Source of the DNA: Bacillota bacterium
GTDB lineage: Bacteria > Bacillota_A > Clostridia > Lachnospirales > Lachnospiraceae
Direction: 5' to 3'
DNA: 12,874 bases
Assembly (NCBI GenBank): GCA_023443925.1
Contig: JAEZSL010000250.1
Location: 1-12,874 of the forward strand
The notes beneath the pieces were generated by a model. The model worked only from the letters and a program-made list of their open reading frames with translations. It was not told the origin of the DNA and did no database searches. Made by a program: the position numbers and the translations under genes. Shown here piece by piece: positions 7,076-12,609 of the stretch; position 1 is the stretch's first letter; each line of letters opens with the position of its first letter.

Positions 7076-7306
7076 TTATTCCAATATTTCATAACCTTTA
7101 TCAGCAAATGCCTGCTTCACGGTGTCCAAACTAATCTTTTTCATTACAGCTCCTTTGGGTATGGTCATAAACCTGCCGGCGGTTTTAAGCATACCCGGTT
7201 TCGTGATATCCGTAAATCCGATTCCGGATAAGATTTCTGCTGCCTCCGGATACTTACTGCATATTTCATATACGGTTTTATTCAAATCAATAACTTTCTC
7301 CTGCAT
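7076..7306 (-). CDS. DUF1858 domain protein
   Basis: This 76-residue protein is a stand-alone DUF1858 domain, the small helical fold related to the N-terminal domain of ScdA/RIC proteins. The start VIDLNKTVYEICSKYPEAAEIL, then GIGFTDITKPGMLKTAGRFMTI and ISLDTVKQAF, are typical. Unlike the redox-disulfide subgroup it has no Cys-x2-Cys, only Cys15. Fused DUF1858-DUF438 proteins are common, so it probably works with the next gene. I use the ATG at 7306, with GGGAG 5 bases upstream. However, an in-frame TTG at 7378, also with a good SD (AGAGG), would add a 24-residue N-terminus encoded entirely by the repeat cassette at 7311-7381. Which start is used cannot be settled from sequence. Confidence 0.82.
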   Translation of the reverse strand: MQEKVIDLNKTVYEICSKYPEAAEILSGIGFTDITKPGMLKTAGRFMTIPKGAVMKKISLDTVKQAFADKGYEILE

Positions 7307-7310
7307 AATA

Positions 7311-7381
7311 ACTCCCATCTGTGCGCTTAAGCGCACGTATAAATCAAGATGTTGAAAAACTGTATTTCGTTTTTTCAACCT
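7311..7381 (-). repeat. Leader cassette X, copy A (before DUF1858)
   Basis: This 71-bp element is identical to copies at 8258-8327 and 8330-8400 except for one substitution and a 5/6 T-run difference. In transcript order it holds hairpin 1 (GTTGAAAAAC/GTTTTTCAAC, loop GAAATACA; 7379-7351), a spacer, a perfect 16-bp palindrome GTGCGCTTAAGCGCAC (7336-7321) and GATGGGAGT, which serves as the DUF1858 ribosome binding site. Confidence 0.93.
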
Positions 7382-7462
7382 AACCTCTTTTCTGAGTATT
7401 CTTATTTTCGATTGAATATATGCGTTATTTATTAGTTGAAAAACGGACTTTTTTACAACTTT
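7382..7462 (-). repeat. Leader cassette Y', degenerate copy after the RIC gene
   Basis: This segment aligns with the RIC leader at 8170-8257: both have TAACCTCTTT, CTGA-TATT, TCGATT-AATAT and TAGTTGAAAAA in the same order. Hairpin 1 survives (GTTGAAAAA against TTTTTACAAC with one bulge, 7435-7460), but the second AT-rich stem has decayed. It lies between the RIC stop and cassette X copy A and retains AAAGAGG, now placed 5 bases before a TTG. Confidence 0.75.
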
Positions 7463-7476
7463 TCCAATGGCTTTAA

Positions 7477-8169
7477 TCAGCCGCGGATCGAATAGCTTTT
7501 AAGTAGAATATTGTTTTCAAGGTGTATATGCTGGTGCAGATCCTGTTCCAACTCTTCCAGCATGGAATAGGATTTTCTATAAGTTCCGCAAGCATCTTCC
7601 GGGAGCTTATAATTACCGGAGACTTCTCTTAATTTTCTTAAAATTTCACCGGCAGCTTCGTGCTCCGATATGATTTCATCCGTTAAAGAGAGAACCTCAT
7701 CATAATTTTCCTCAACCTGTTCCAGCACCGGAAACAAAAGGGTCTCTTCTTTTAATAAATGCTGTTCCAAATCTGTTTTCAGCCTGCCAAATAACTGATT
7801 TATTTCAAACAGTTCGCGGTGATTCCTGCCATGAACCCTGACTATGGTGTTGAGCAAATCGGCTGTTTCCGGTAAGGTTTTTCTCAAATAGCCGTGATGA
7901 GTATCCTCTATATATGCCGTCAGGACTGCCGGACTCATTTCATCAAAGTGATCTCCCAGACTCCCATATTCCTCCTGACGGTTTGAGAAAGCTTTAATTA
8001 ATTTCTCATAAACCTCAGATTCATTTAATTTCTGCTCCTTAATAACCTCCGTAAGATTCCGGTGTCCGCCGCAGCAATAATCAATGCCAAATTCACGAAA
8101 AATCTCAGTTGCCTTAGGTACTGCAGTCACGACATCGCCTATACTCATATTTTTATCCAGATTATTCAT
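7477..8169 (-). CDS. RIC/ScdA-type di-iron iron-sulfur cluster repair protein
   Basis: Proteins of this family (ScdA, YtfE) restore Fe-S clusters damaged by NO or oxidants, using a hemerythrin-like di-iron centre in the cytoplasm. The 230-residue product has the ScdA_N/DUF542 domain (about 5-60) with the signature DYCCGGHRNL (Cys32, Cys33), then a four-helix HHE domain (about 80-226). Likely iron ligands are His91 or 92, His113 or 117, His137 with Glu141 (HLLKE), His170 and His214 with Glu218 (HIHLE). Length is normal. AGAGG lies 5 bases before the ATG, directly after an 11-bp hairpin. Its promoter (8437-8478) carries an FNR-type site at a class II position, and its leader of about 260 nt is built of three repeat cassettes. 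DUF1858 and DUF438 genes follow. Confidence 0.93.
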   Translation of the reverse strand: MNNLDKNMSIGDVVTAVPKATEIFREFGIDYCCGGHRNLTEVIKEQKLNESEVYEKLIKAFSNRQEEYGSLGDHFDEMSPAVLTAYIEDTHHGYLRKTLPETADLLNTIVRVHGRNHRELFEINQLFGRLKTDLEQHLLKEETLLFPVLEQVEENYDEVLSLTDEIISEHEAAGEILRKLREVSGNYKLPEDACGTYRKSYSMLEELEQDLHQHIHLENNILLKSYSIRG

Positions 8170-8257
8170 ATTAACCTCTTTCCTGAATATTTAATCATCG
8201 ATTAAATATTCGATAATCAGTAGTTGAAAAAACAGCTTTTCGTTTTTTTCAACCTAA
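8170..8257 (-). repeat. Leader cassette Y (immediately before RIC)
   Basis: In transcript order this has hairpin 1 (GTTGAAAAAA/TTTTTTCAAC, 8253-8244 and 8232-8223), a perfect 11-bp AT-rich hairpin (GAATATTTAAT/ATTAAATATTC, 8211-8201 and 8195-8185, 5-nt loop) and AGGAAAGAGG, the RIC ribosome binding site. It has the same architecture as cassette X but a different second stem. A degenerate copy lies at 7382-7462. Confidence 0.85.
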
Positions 8258-8327
8258 ACTCCTATCTGTGCGCTTAAGCGCACGTATAAATCAAGATGTT
8301 GAAAAACTGTATTTCGTTTTTCAACCT
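8258..8327 (-). repeat. Leader cassette X, copy B1
   Basis: This 70-bp copy matches copy B2 with a 72-bp period. The palindrome GTGCGCTTAAGCGCAC is at 8268-8283. It ends in ATAGGAGTTT, 6 bases before a TTG that opens the next cassette. On the transcribed strand its homopolymer is A5 rather than A6, so a TTG-initiated reading frame stops after 16 codons inside the palindrome. Confidence 0.93.
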
Positions 8328-8397
8328 AAACTCCTATCTGTGCGCTTAAGCGCACGTATAAATCAAGATGTTGAAAAACTGTATTTCGTTTTTTCAA
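8326..8397 (-). other. Possible 23-codon leader ORF in cassette copy B2
   Basis: GAGAGG is followed 6 bases later by TTG-AAA-AAA-CGA and 23 codons ending in TAG at 8328-8326. One base later another TTG opens the next cassette, preceded by AGGAG, an arrangement that would allow coupled re-initiation. No independent evidence of translation is available from sequence. Confidence 0.3.
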
Positions 8398-8400
8398 CCT
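8330..8400 (-). repeat. Leader cassette X, copy B2
   Basis: This is the promoter-proximal copy of the 71-bp cassette, beginning about 30 nt after the predicted transcription start near 8430. The palindrome is at 8340-8355 and hairpin 1 at about 8371-8399. It is identical to copy A apart from C-to-T in the SD segment. Confidence 0.93.
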
Positions 8401-8436
8401 ATTCCTCTCTGGTGATATTGTTTCTTTGTTGAATTC

Positions 8437-8478
8437 ATTATAACCTAAGTTAAGCTTTCATTCTGTGATTCAAATCAA
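8437..8478 (-). promoter_or_regulatory. FNR-type class II promoter of the RIC gene
   Basis: On the minus strand TTGAT-TTGA-ATCAC (8478-8465) matches nine of ten positions of the FNR consensus. Its centre, 8471.5, is 29.5 bp upstream of a perfect TATAAT (8442-8437), placing it about -41.5 from a start near 8430. The hexamer at the -35 position (CAGAAT) is poor, as expected for an activator-dependent promoter. The flavodiiron gene has the same layout. Confidence 0.75.
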
Positions 8479-8580
8479 ACTATTAATATTTTTATTAAGC
8501 TTTAATGTGAAAAATACGGTGAACTCTCAATATAAAACGCTTTCTATTATAAAGTTAACCGCTTAATTATAAATTCACCA

Positions 8581-8648
8581 TTGACAAATATTGTTTGCGT
8601 ATTATAATAGTAAGTGTACTTATTATATGTATACTTACTATTATAATA
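8581..8648 (+). promoter_or_regulatory. marR promoter with large palindromic operator
   Basis: TTGACA (8581-8586) and TATAAT (8603-8608) with a 16-bp spacer form a near-consensus promoter. A perfect 16-bp inverted repeat, TATTATAATAGTAAGT (8600-8615) and ACTTACTATTATAATA (8633-8648), overlaps the -10 and the start point. Inside it lie two smaller dyads, TAAGTGTACTTA and TATGTATACTTA, typical in size for MarR dimers. Autorepression is the simple reading. Confidence 0.85.
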
Positions 8649-8764
8649 TTAATCTACGATACAACTATTTTAGAATAAAATTTATGCAAAACATATGTAA
8701 TATCCTGAGTACCAGCCGGATAACGCATTCGTCAGAAAGTAATTTTTAAAAGGAGACAGGAATT

Positions 8765-9220
8765 ATGGAAATACAGCAAATACTCGGTTATCTCCTAAAT
8801 ACCGCCGCAAGGATGATCAAAAGAGCAATGGATGACAATTTAAGCAAATACAATATTACGACTTCACAATGGGCTGTGTTAAAACTTTTAGACAGTAAAC
8901 CTGGATTGACACAAACCGAAATTGCCAGGGCTCTCTCTGCTGACAAGGCCACGGCGGGCGAGGTTATCTTGCGGTTAAGTGAAAAAGATTATCTTAAAAA
9001 ATCGGTAAATGAAAGAGATAAAAGGAGTTATTCGGTAAGCTTAACACCCAAAGCAAAAGAACTGATAAAAGATATGGAAAGAATGGCATCAGACGTAACA
9101 ATGAAAGCACTGTATGGTATGGAGGATACAGATATACAAAATTTAAACAAATCCTTACAACAAATTATCAAAAATTTATCAAAGGAGGAATCTTTATGTC
9201 CTGGGGAAGAGAAATATTAA
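8765..9220 (+). CDS. MarR-family transcriptional regulator
   Basis: This 151-residue protein is a MarR-type dimeric winged-helix DNA-binding regulator. After an N-terminal dimerisation helix come ITTSQWAVLKLL (31-42), the helix-turn-helix GLTQTEIARALSADKATAGEVILRLSEKDYL (about 47-77) and the wing with the conserved Asp85-x-Arg87 (NERDKRSYSVSLT). The C-terminal helices complete the dimer interface. The start is the ATG at 8765 with AAAAGGAG upstream. The promoter contains a large palindrome that probably binds this protein. The last 25 bases overlap the next gene, so the two are translated together. The ligand is unknown; Cys145 is its only cysteine and lies in the tail, so a classical OhrR-type thiol switch is unlikely. 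Confidence 0.93.
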   Translation: MEIQQILGYLLNTAARMIKRAMDDNLSKYNITTSQWAVLKLLDSKPGLTQTEIARALSADKATAGEVILRLSEKDYLKKSVNERDKRSYSVSLTPKAKELIKDMERMASDVTMKALYGMEDTDIQNLNKSLQQIIKNLSKEESLCPGEEKY

Positions 9221-9570
9221 GAGCATTTTTGTTGGCATTTGGAACTATGGAAATTCTAACTAATCTAACCTTTTTACTTCAGAAAAACGGACTGGATTCA
9301 GCCAGAAAATGGCACAGAGAATTGCCGCCTCAGATACCGGATCATAATATCCGGGTGAAGGCAGTTCTTATGCTACTGTTTGGCTGTATATTTTTTGCGG
9401 TTTCGTTATCTTCTTATATGGTTCATAAATATATGCCGGTATTTTATACAATATCTTCCGGATTATTTTGTATCTACGCCATTTTGGAAGCTTTCTATTA
9501 CAAGTATTGGAAAACCTTTGGATTTGCAGCGGTCTCCATCCTTTTAATGGTTATTTCTATCATTATTTAA
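9196..9570 (+). CDS. Small four-helix membrane protein, function unknown
   Basis: This 124-residue protein has about four hydrophobic segments: roughly 8-28, 54-75, 79-98 and 103-124. A basic, proline-containing loop (about 30-50) follows the first. I do not recognise the family. The start is the ATG at 9196, inside the end of the marR gene, with AAAGGAGG 7 bases upstream, so translation is coupled to the MarR regulator. That link suggests control by the MarR protein and a role in stress, export or envelope function, but this is inference. The stop is 6 bp from the stop of the convergent Crp/Fnr gene, with no separate terminator between them. Confidence 0.8.
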   Translation: MSWGREILRAFLLAFGTMEILTNLTFLLQKNGLDSARKWHRELPPQIPDHNIRVKAVLMLLFGCIFFAVSLSSYMVHKYMPVFYTISSGLFCIYAILEAFYYKYWKTFGFAAVSILLMVISIII

Positions 9571-9576
9571 AGTAGT

Positions 9577-10293
9577 TTACACATCTGCTGTTTCCTGTAA
9601 TACACTTTCTTTTAGTATCAGCAGGGATTTATTACTGACAGAACAAATGACACCCTCACTCTCTAACTGTCCTAGTTTACGGCTTACGGTTTCTCTTGCC
9701 ACCCCAAGATAGTTTGCCATACCTTCACGGCTTAAGGGAAGTCTCACCAGAATTCCCTCCGGAACTTTCTTACCGTACTTGTCCGAAAAATCCAGCAACA
9801 GGGAACTAATTCTTGCATCCACGCTTCGGACACCCATGCTTTGCATGGCACTTTCCAGCCTTGACATACGGCTGCCTAATTCCTCTATAATTTTAATAGC
9901 AATTCCCGGATAATGCTGCAGCAGCTGGGTGAAATGCTCTTTTGTCAGCATGCATACTTTAACGGAGGTCAACGCCTCCACGGTATAAGCAGCTGTCTGG
10001 TTGCTTAACAGATACTGTTCACCAAAAAAATCGCCTTCTGAAAATACATATAGAATCTGTTCTCTCCCTTCCGGAGTGTATTTATAAGCCTTTACACTAC
10101 CTTCATTGATAATAATGATAGAGTCCAGAGTATCCCCCAGATTAAAAACTGCCTGCCCCTTTTTATACTCCACATGCTCAATCCATTCTGAAATGTTTAC
10201 CAGATCTTTGTGATCCAGTACAGAAAAAATAGGTACTTTATGGATGCACAGATGATTGGAACAATGGATACAGCTTTTTTCTGCTAAAGACAT
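9577..10293 (-). CDS. Crp/Fnr-family regulator, probable FNR-like [4Fe-4S] sensor
   Basis: This 238-residue protein has a cyclic-nucleotide-binding-type beta-roll (about 25-120), a long dimerisation helix (about 125-155) and a C-terminal winged helix (about 185-230). The N-terminus carries Cys8-x2-Cys11-x4-Cys16. A fourth cysteine, Cys114 in TSVKVCML, aligns with E. coli FNR Cys122 (TSMVCEIP). Together these resemble the four ligands of the FNR [4Fe-4S] cluster, so O2 or NO sensing is likely. The recognition helix reads ARETVSRKL: it keeps the FNR Glu-x2-Ser-Arg and also the Arg that CRP uses. The E. coli ArcA/CRP cAMP pocket is not evident. An AAAGGA site precedes the ATG. FNR-type sites in front of the RIC and flavodiiron genes are its most plausible targets. 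Confidence 0.9.
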   Translation of the reverse strand: MSLAEKSCIHCSNHLCIHKVPIFSVLDHKDLVNISEWIEHVEYKKGQAVFNLGDTLDSIIIINEGSVKAYKYTPEGREQILYVFSEGDFFGEQYLLSNQTAAYTVEALTSVKVCMLTKEHFTQLLQHYPGIAIKIIEELGSRMSRLESAMQSMGVRSVDARISSLLLDFSDKYGKKVPEGILVRLPLSREGMANYLGVARETVSRKLGQLESEGVICSVSNKSLLILKESVLQETADV

Positions 10294-10451
10294 ACTAATT
10301 CCTTTCTTCCCCTTAGAATGGAGTTTTTTGCGGCACTCTTATATCAGGTCTGTCCATCCTGTTTAATAAATGTACAAAACTTCAATAAGGCTGCCGCACT
10401 GCCTGTTTATATTTATAAATTACATCAGGGACATATGGGTTGGGTGCTGAT
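10294..10451 (-). other. Upstream region of the Crp/Fnr gene
   Basis: This AT-rich leader region lies between the start codon and the palindromic repeats. It has a TATAAG about 50 bp before the ATG with a weak TTAAAC 17 bp further upstream, and a distant inverted pair TGCGGCA (about 10329-10335) and TGCCGCA (about 10403-10409). No FNR-type palindrome was found, so autoregulation is not supported. Confidence 0.3.
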
Positions 10452-10490
10452 ATCATTTATTACTCCAGTTTGTCCGCTTTCATAATATCA
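10452..10490. repeat. Palindromic repeat, degenerate copy 3
   Basis: This 39-bp piece keeps the ends of the element (ATTACTCCAG and CGCTTTCATAATATCA) but lacks the central GCAAGCTTGC hairpin, as if that stem had been deleted. It is the copy nearest the Crp/Fnr gene. Confidence 0.6.
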
Positions 10491-10511
10491 GAAGCATAAA
10501 TCTTGTTCCTT

Positions 10512-10575
10512 ATCTTGTTACTCCAGCCGGTTTACATGCAAGCTTGCAAACCTCATTTCACTTCCATTATATCAT
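10512..10575. repeat. Palindromic repeat, copy 1
   Basis: This 64-bp element runs from ATCTTGTTACTCC to CATTATATCAT. Its centre is a stem of GGTTT/AAACC (10529-10533, 10548-10552) enclosing the perfect palindrome TGCAAGCTTGCA (10537-10548). Copy 2 has the same ends and centre but different outer stem bases that still pair. Confidence 0.85.
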
Positions 10576-10597
10576 GAACAAAATGCGTGTTCATGAT
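10571..10597. repeat. Perfect hairpin joining repeat copies 1 and 2
   Basis: ATCATGAACA (10571-10580) and TGTTCATGAT (10588-10597) form a 10-bp stem with a 7-nt loop. It overlaps the end of copy 1 and the start of copy 2, so the cluster consists of alternating large and small hairpins. Confidence 0.85.
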
Positions 10598-10662
10598 CTT
10601 GTTACTCCAATCGGAATTCACAAGCAAGCTTGCAATTCCTCATTCCGTTTTCATTATATCAT
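10596..10662. repeat. Palindromic repeat, copy 2
   Basis: This 67-bp element has the same ends as copy 1, with a stem of GGAATT/AATTCC (10613-10618, 10634-10639) around GCAAGCTTGC (10624-10633). On the minus strand each full copy begins GATATAATG, which includes a TATAAT; no -35 was found. Confidence 0.85.
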
Positions 10663-10751
10663 AATTTTAAAGCATTACCATTATTTATGATAAAGATTTC
10701 AGCCGTACCGCGAATTATAAGAGCGTTATTCTAATTACTAAGATTAAAATT
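10663..10751. other. AT-rich spacer after the flavodiiron gene
   Basis: No gene and no clear U-tailed hairpin lie directly after the flavodiiron stop. The adjacent palindromic repeats are the nearest structures that could end its transcript. Confidence 0.35.
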
Positions 10752-11942
10752 TTACTTTAGATGGCTGACAAAATCCCTGCCGTATTCCGTGATACCCTTA
10801 ATTGTTTCTTCGTCCGGTACCCAAAGAGTACGATAACCATCATCCGCCAGTGTAAACCCGCATTTTCCAAGTTCTTCGGTAAGCTGTTTGACAGCCTCAC
10901 CACTCCAGCCATAGCTGCCGAAAGCAGCTGCACTTTTCTTTTTGAATTTCAGGCCTTTTACCATCTCTAAAAGACCTCCCAGGGAATGAAGATACCCATT
11001 ATTAACAGTTGGGGAACCAACAAGGATTGCCTTGGACCGGAAAATTTCCGTAATAATATCATTTTTATCTTCCTTGGAAGAATTAAATAATTTAACCGTA
11101 ACCGTACTGTCCGCCTGTCTTATACCGGCAGCAATTGCCTCTGCCATTTTTCTGGTGGCATTCCACATCGTATCATATACGATCGTAATCTGATTTTCCT
11201 GATAAGCATCGGCCCACTTTAAATAATGTTCCACTATCTGTGCAGGATTGTCTTTCCAGATGATACCGTGGCTGGGACATATCATACTAAGAGGCAGGTT
11301 AAATTTAAGCACCTCTTCTATTTTCTTAATTACCAGGGAGCTGAACGGTGTCAGGATATTGGCATAATACTTAAGCGCTTCCACGTAAAGTTCCGCGTTG
11401 TCTACTTTATCATTATATAAAGACTCCGTAGCATAGTGTTGACCAAAGGCATCATTGCTAAAGAGAATATTGTCCCCGGTCATATAGGTAAACATACTGT
11501 CCGGCCAGTGAAGCATGGGGGCTTCGACAAAAATCAGTTTGCTTTCCCCGATATCAAGTGTATCTCCGGTCTTAACCGTTATAAAATTCCAGTTTTCATG
11601 ATAATGACCTTTTAAGATCTGTGCTCCTTTGGCAGTACAGTAAACAGGGGTATCAGGAATTTCCCGAAGCAGTTCGGGCAGCGCACCACTGTGATCGATT
11701 TCACCATGGTTTGCAATAATATAATCGATTTCCTTTAAATCAATTTCCTGTTTTAACCGTGTAACAAATTCCTTGTCAAAAGGCTGCCATACCGTGTCAA
11801 TCAGCACGGTTTTCTTATCCCTTATCAGATAGGAATTATAAGAAGAGCCTTTGTTTGTAGAATATTCCTGTCCATGAAAGTTTTTTAATTCCCAGTCTAT
11901 TTTACCTACCCAGGTTACTTTATCCGTTAATTTCTTTGCCAT
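10752..11942 (-). CDS. fprA: Class A flavodiiron protein (FprA/ROO type)
   Basis: It reduces NO to N2O and/or O2 to water in the cytoplasm of anaerobes, using electrons passed through FMN. The 396-residue protein has the two standard domains. A metallo-beta-lactamase-like domain (about 1-250) carries the di-iron ligands His79-x-Glu81-x-Asp83, His145, Asp164 and His225, matching the rubredoxin:oxygen oxidoreductase numbering closely. A flavodoxin domain (about 253-396) has the FMN loop YDTMWNATRKMA and GSYGWSGEA. There is no rubredoxin or NAD(P)H-reductase extension, so it is class A and needs an external donor. The start is the ATG at 11942 with GGAGG 7 bases upstream; an in-frame TTG at 11957 overlaps the SD and is rejected. 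An FNR-type promoter lies directly upstream. Confidence 0.95.
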   Translation of the reverse strand: MAKKLTDKVTWVGKIDWELKNFHGQEYSTNKGSSYNSYLIRDKKTVLIDTVWQPFDKEFVTRLKQEIDLKEIDYIIANHGEIDHSGALPELLREIPDTPVYCTAKGAQILKGHYHENWNFITVKTGDTLDIGESKLIFVEAPMLHWPDSMFTYMTGDNILFSNDAFGQHYATESLYNDKVDNAELYVEALKYYANILTPFSSLVIKKIEEVLKFNLPLSMICPSHGIIWKDNPAQIVEHYLKWADAYQENQITIVYDTMWNATRKMAEAIAAGIRQADSTVTVKLFNSSKEDKNDIITEIFRSKAILVGSPTVNNGYLHSLGGLLEMVKGLKFKKKSAAAFGSYGWSGEAVKQLTEELGKCGFTLADDGYRTLWVPDEETIKGITEYGRDFVSHLK

Positions 11943-11972
11943 ATTAATTGCCTCCAATCTTTATTTGTTTAT

Positions 11973-12014
11973 AGTATACCACCTTCCCTTTTTCTAAACT
12001 ATGATTTAAATCAC
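11973..12014 (-). promoter_or_regulatory. FNR-type class II promoter of the flavodiiron gene
   Basis: The perfect palindrome TGATTTAAATCA (12002-12013) gives TGAT-N4-ATCA centred at 12007.5. A TATACT -10 (11978-11973) lies 29.5 bp away, so the site is centred at about -41.5 from a start near 11966. The -35 position reads TAGTTT, a poor match. Site sequence and spacing equal those of the RIC promoter. Confidence 0.75.
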
Positions 12015-12060
12015 AATTAATCAATTTAATTTATACTTAAAAAATTATTCAGCCCCGGCA

Positions 12061-12096
12061 AAAAGAGAACAGTGTATGTACACACTATTCTCTTTT
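12061..12096 (-). terminator. Terminator between the flavodoxin and flavodiiron genes
   Basis: AAAAGAGAACAGTGT (12061-12075) pairs with ACACTATTCTCTTTT (12082-12096) over 15 positions with one mismatch that is a G-U pair in the minus-strand RNA, and a 6-nt loop. The minus-strand arm ends in TCTCTTTTTG. It separates flavodoxin transcription from the FNR-type promoter of the flavodiiron gene. Confidence 0.85.
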
Positions 12097-12150
12097 ATAA
12101 ATCCTTATTATGTAATAAATATTATTTTCACTAAAGTAAACTATCCCGTA

Positions 12151-12582
12151 TTAAAGAGCTGCCAGATCTTTACCTAATTGCAGACATTTATCTAATGTTT
12201 CGCTGTCCGGATCATTTAACACGGTGATACCTTCGCCGTTTATGATTTCTGCGCCGGCATTTATTAATCTCTCTTCCCAGTCACGCATCCATTCGCAGTC
12301 ACCCCATCCGTAGGAACCGAACAGACCGATTTTTTTACCGGCTGCAAATTTTTCAACTTCGGCTACGAAAGGCTCCATAAATTCTTCTTCCAGTACCTCT
12401 GCTCCCATAGAAGGGCAGCCCAGGGCAAATGCTGTCAGACCCGTAAGTTCCTCCGCTTTTATAGCGGAGACCTCAACGACATTAGCTTCTTTCCCTTCCG
12501 ATACAACACCTTCACCGATTTTCTCTGCCATCGCCTGTGTATTTCCTGTACCACTCCAATATACAATTACTACTTTATCCAT
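12151..12582 (-). CDS. Flavodoxin
   Basis: This 143-residue short-chain flavodoxin is an FMN electron carrier of the cytoplasm. The phosphate-binding loop WSGTGNTQAMA (9-19) follows the first strand VVIVY. The 50s loop ALGCPSMGAEVLEE and the 90s loop FGSYGWGDCEWMRDWEE frame the isoalloxazine ring; the Trp and Tyr positions are typical. AAGGAGG precedes the ATG. It is 27 bp after the DUF2325 gene on the same strand, so the two are probably co-transcribed, and it is followed by a strong terminator. Its place next to a donor-dependent flavodiiron protein makes it a candidate electron donor, though rubredoxin is the usual partner. Confidence 0.94.
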   Translation of the reverse strand: MDKVVIVYWSGTGNTQAMAEKIGEGVVSEGKEANVVEVSAIKAEELTGLTAFALGCPSMGAEVLEEEFMEPFVAEVEKFAAGKKIGLFGSYGWGDCEWMRDWEERLINAGAEIINGEGITVLNDPDSETLDKCLQLGKDLAAL

Positions 12583-12609
12583 ATGAAACCTCCTTATAAT
12601 GTATAAAAA

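Noticed and set aside
10560..10670. Promoters from the TATAAT in the palindromic repeats
   Set aside because: The TATAAT on the minus strand has no -35 at 16-18 bp and no extended -10; no gene start follows closely.
11943..11957. Upstream TTG start for the flavodiiron protein
   Set aside because: The TTG overlaps the GGAGG that serves the ATG at 11942. With the ATG start the iron ligands fall at the residue numbers expected for the family.
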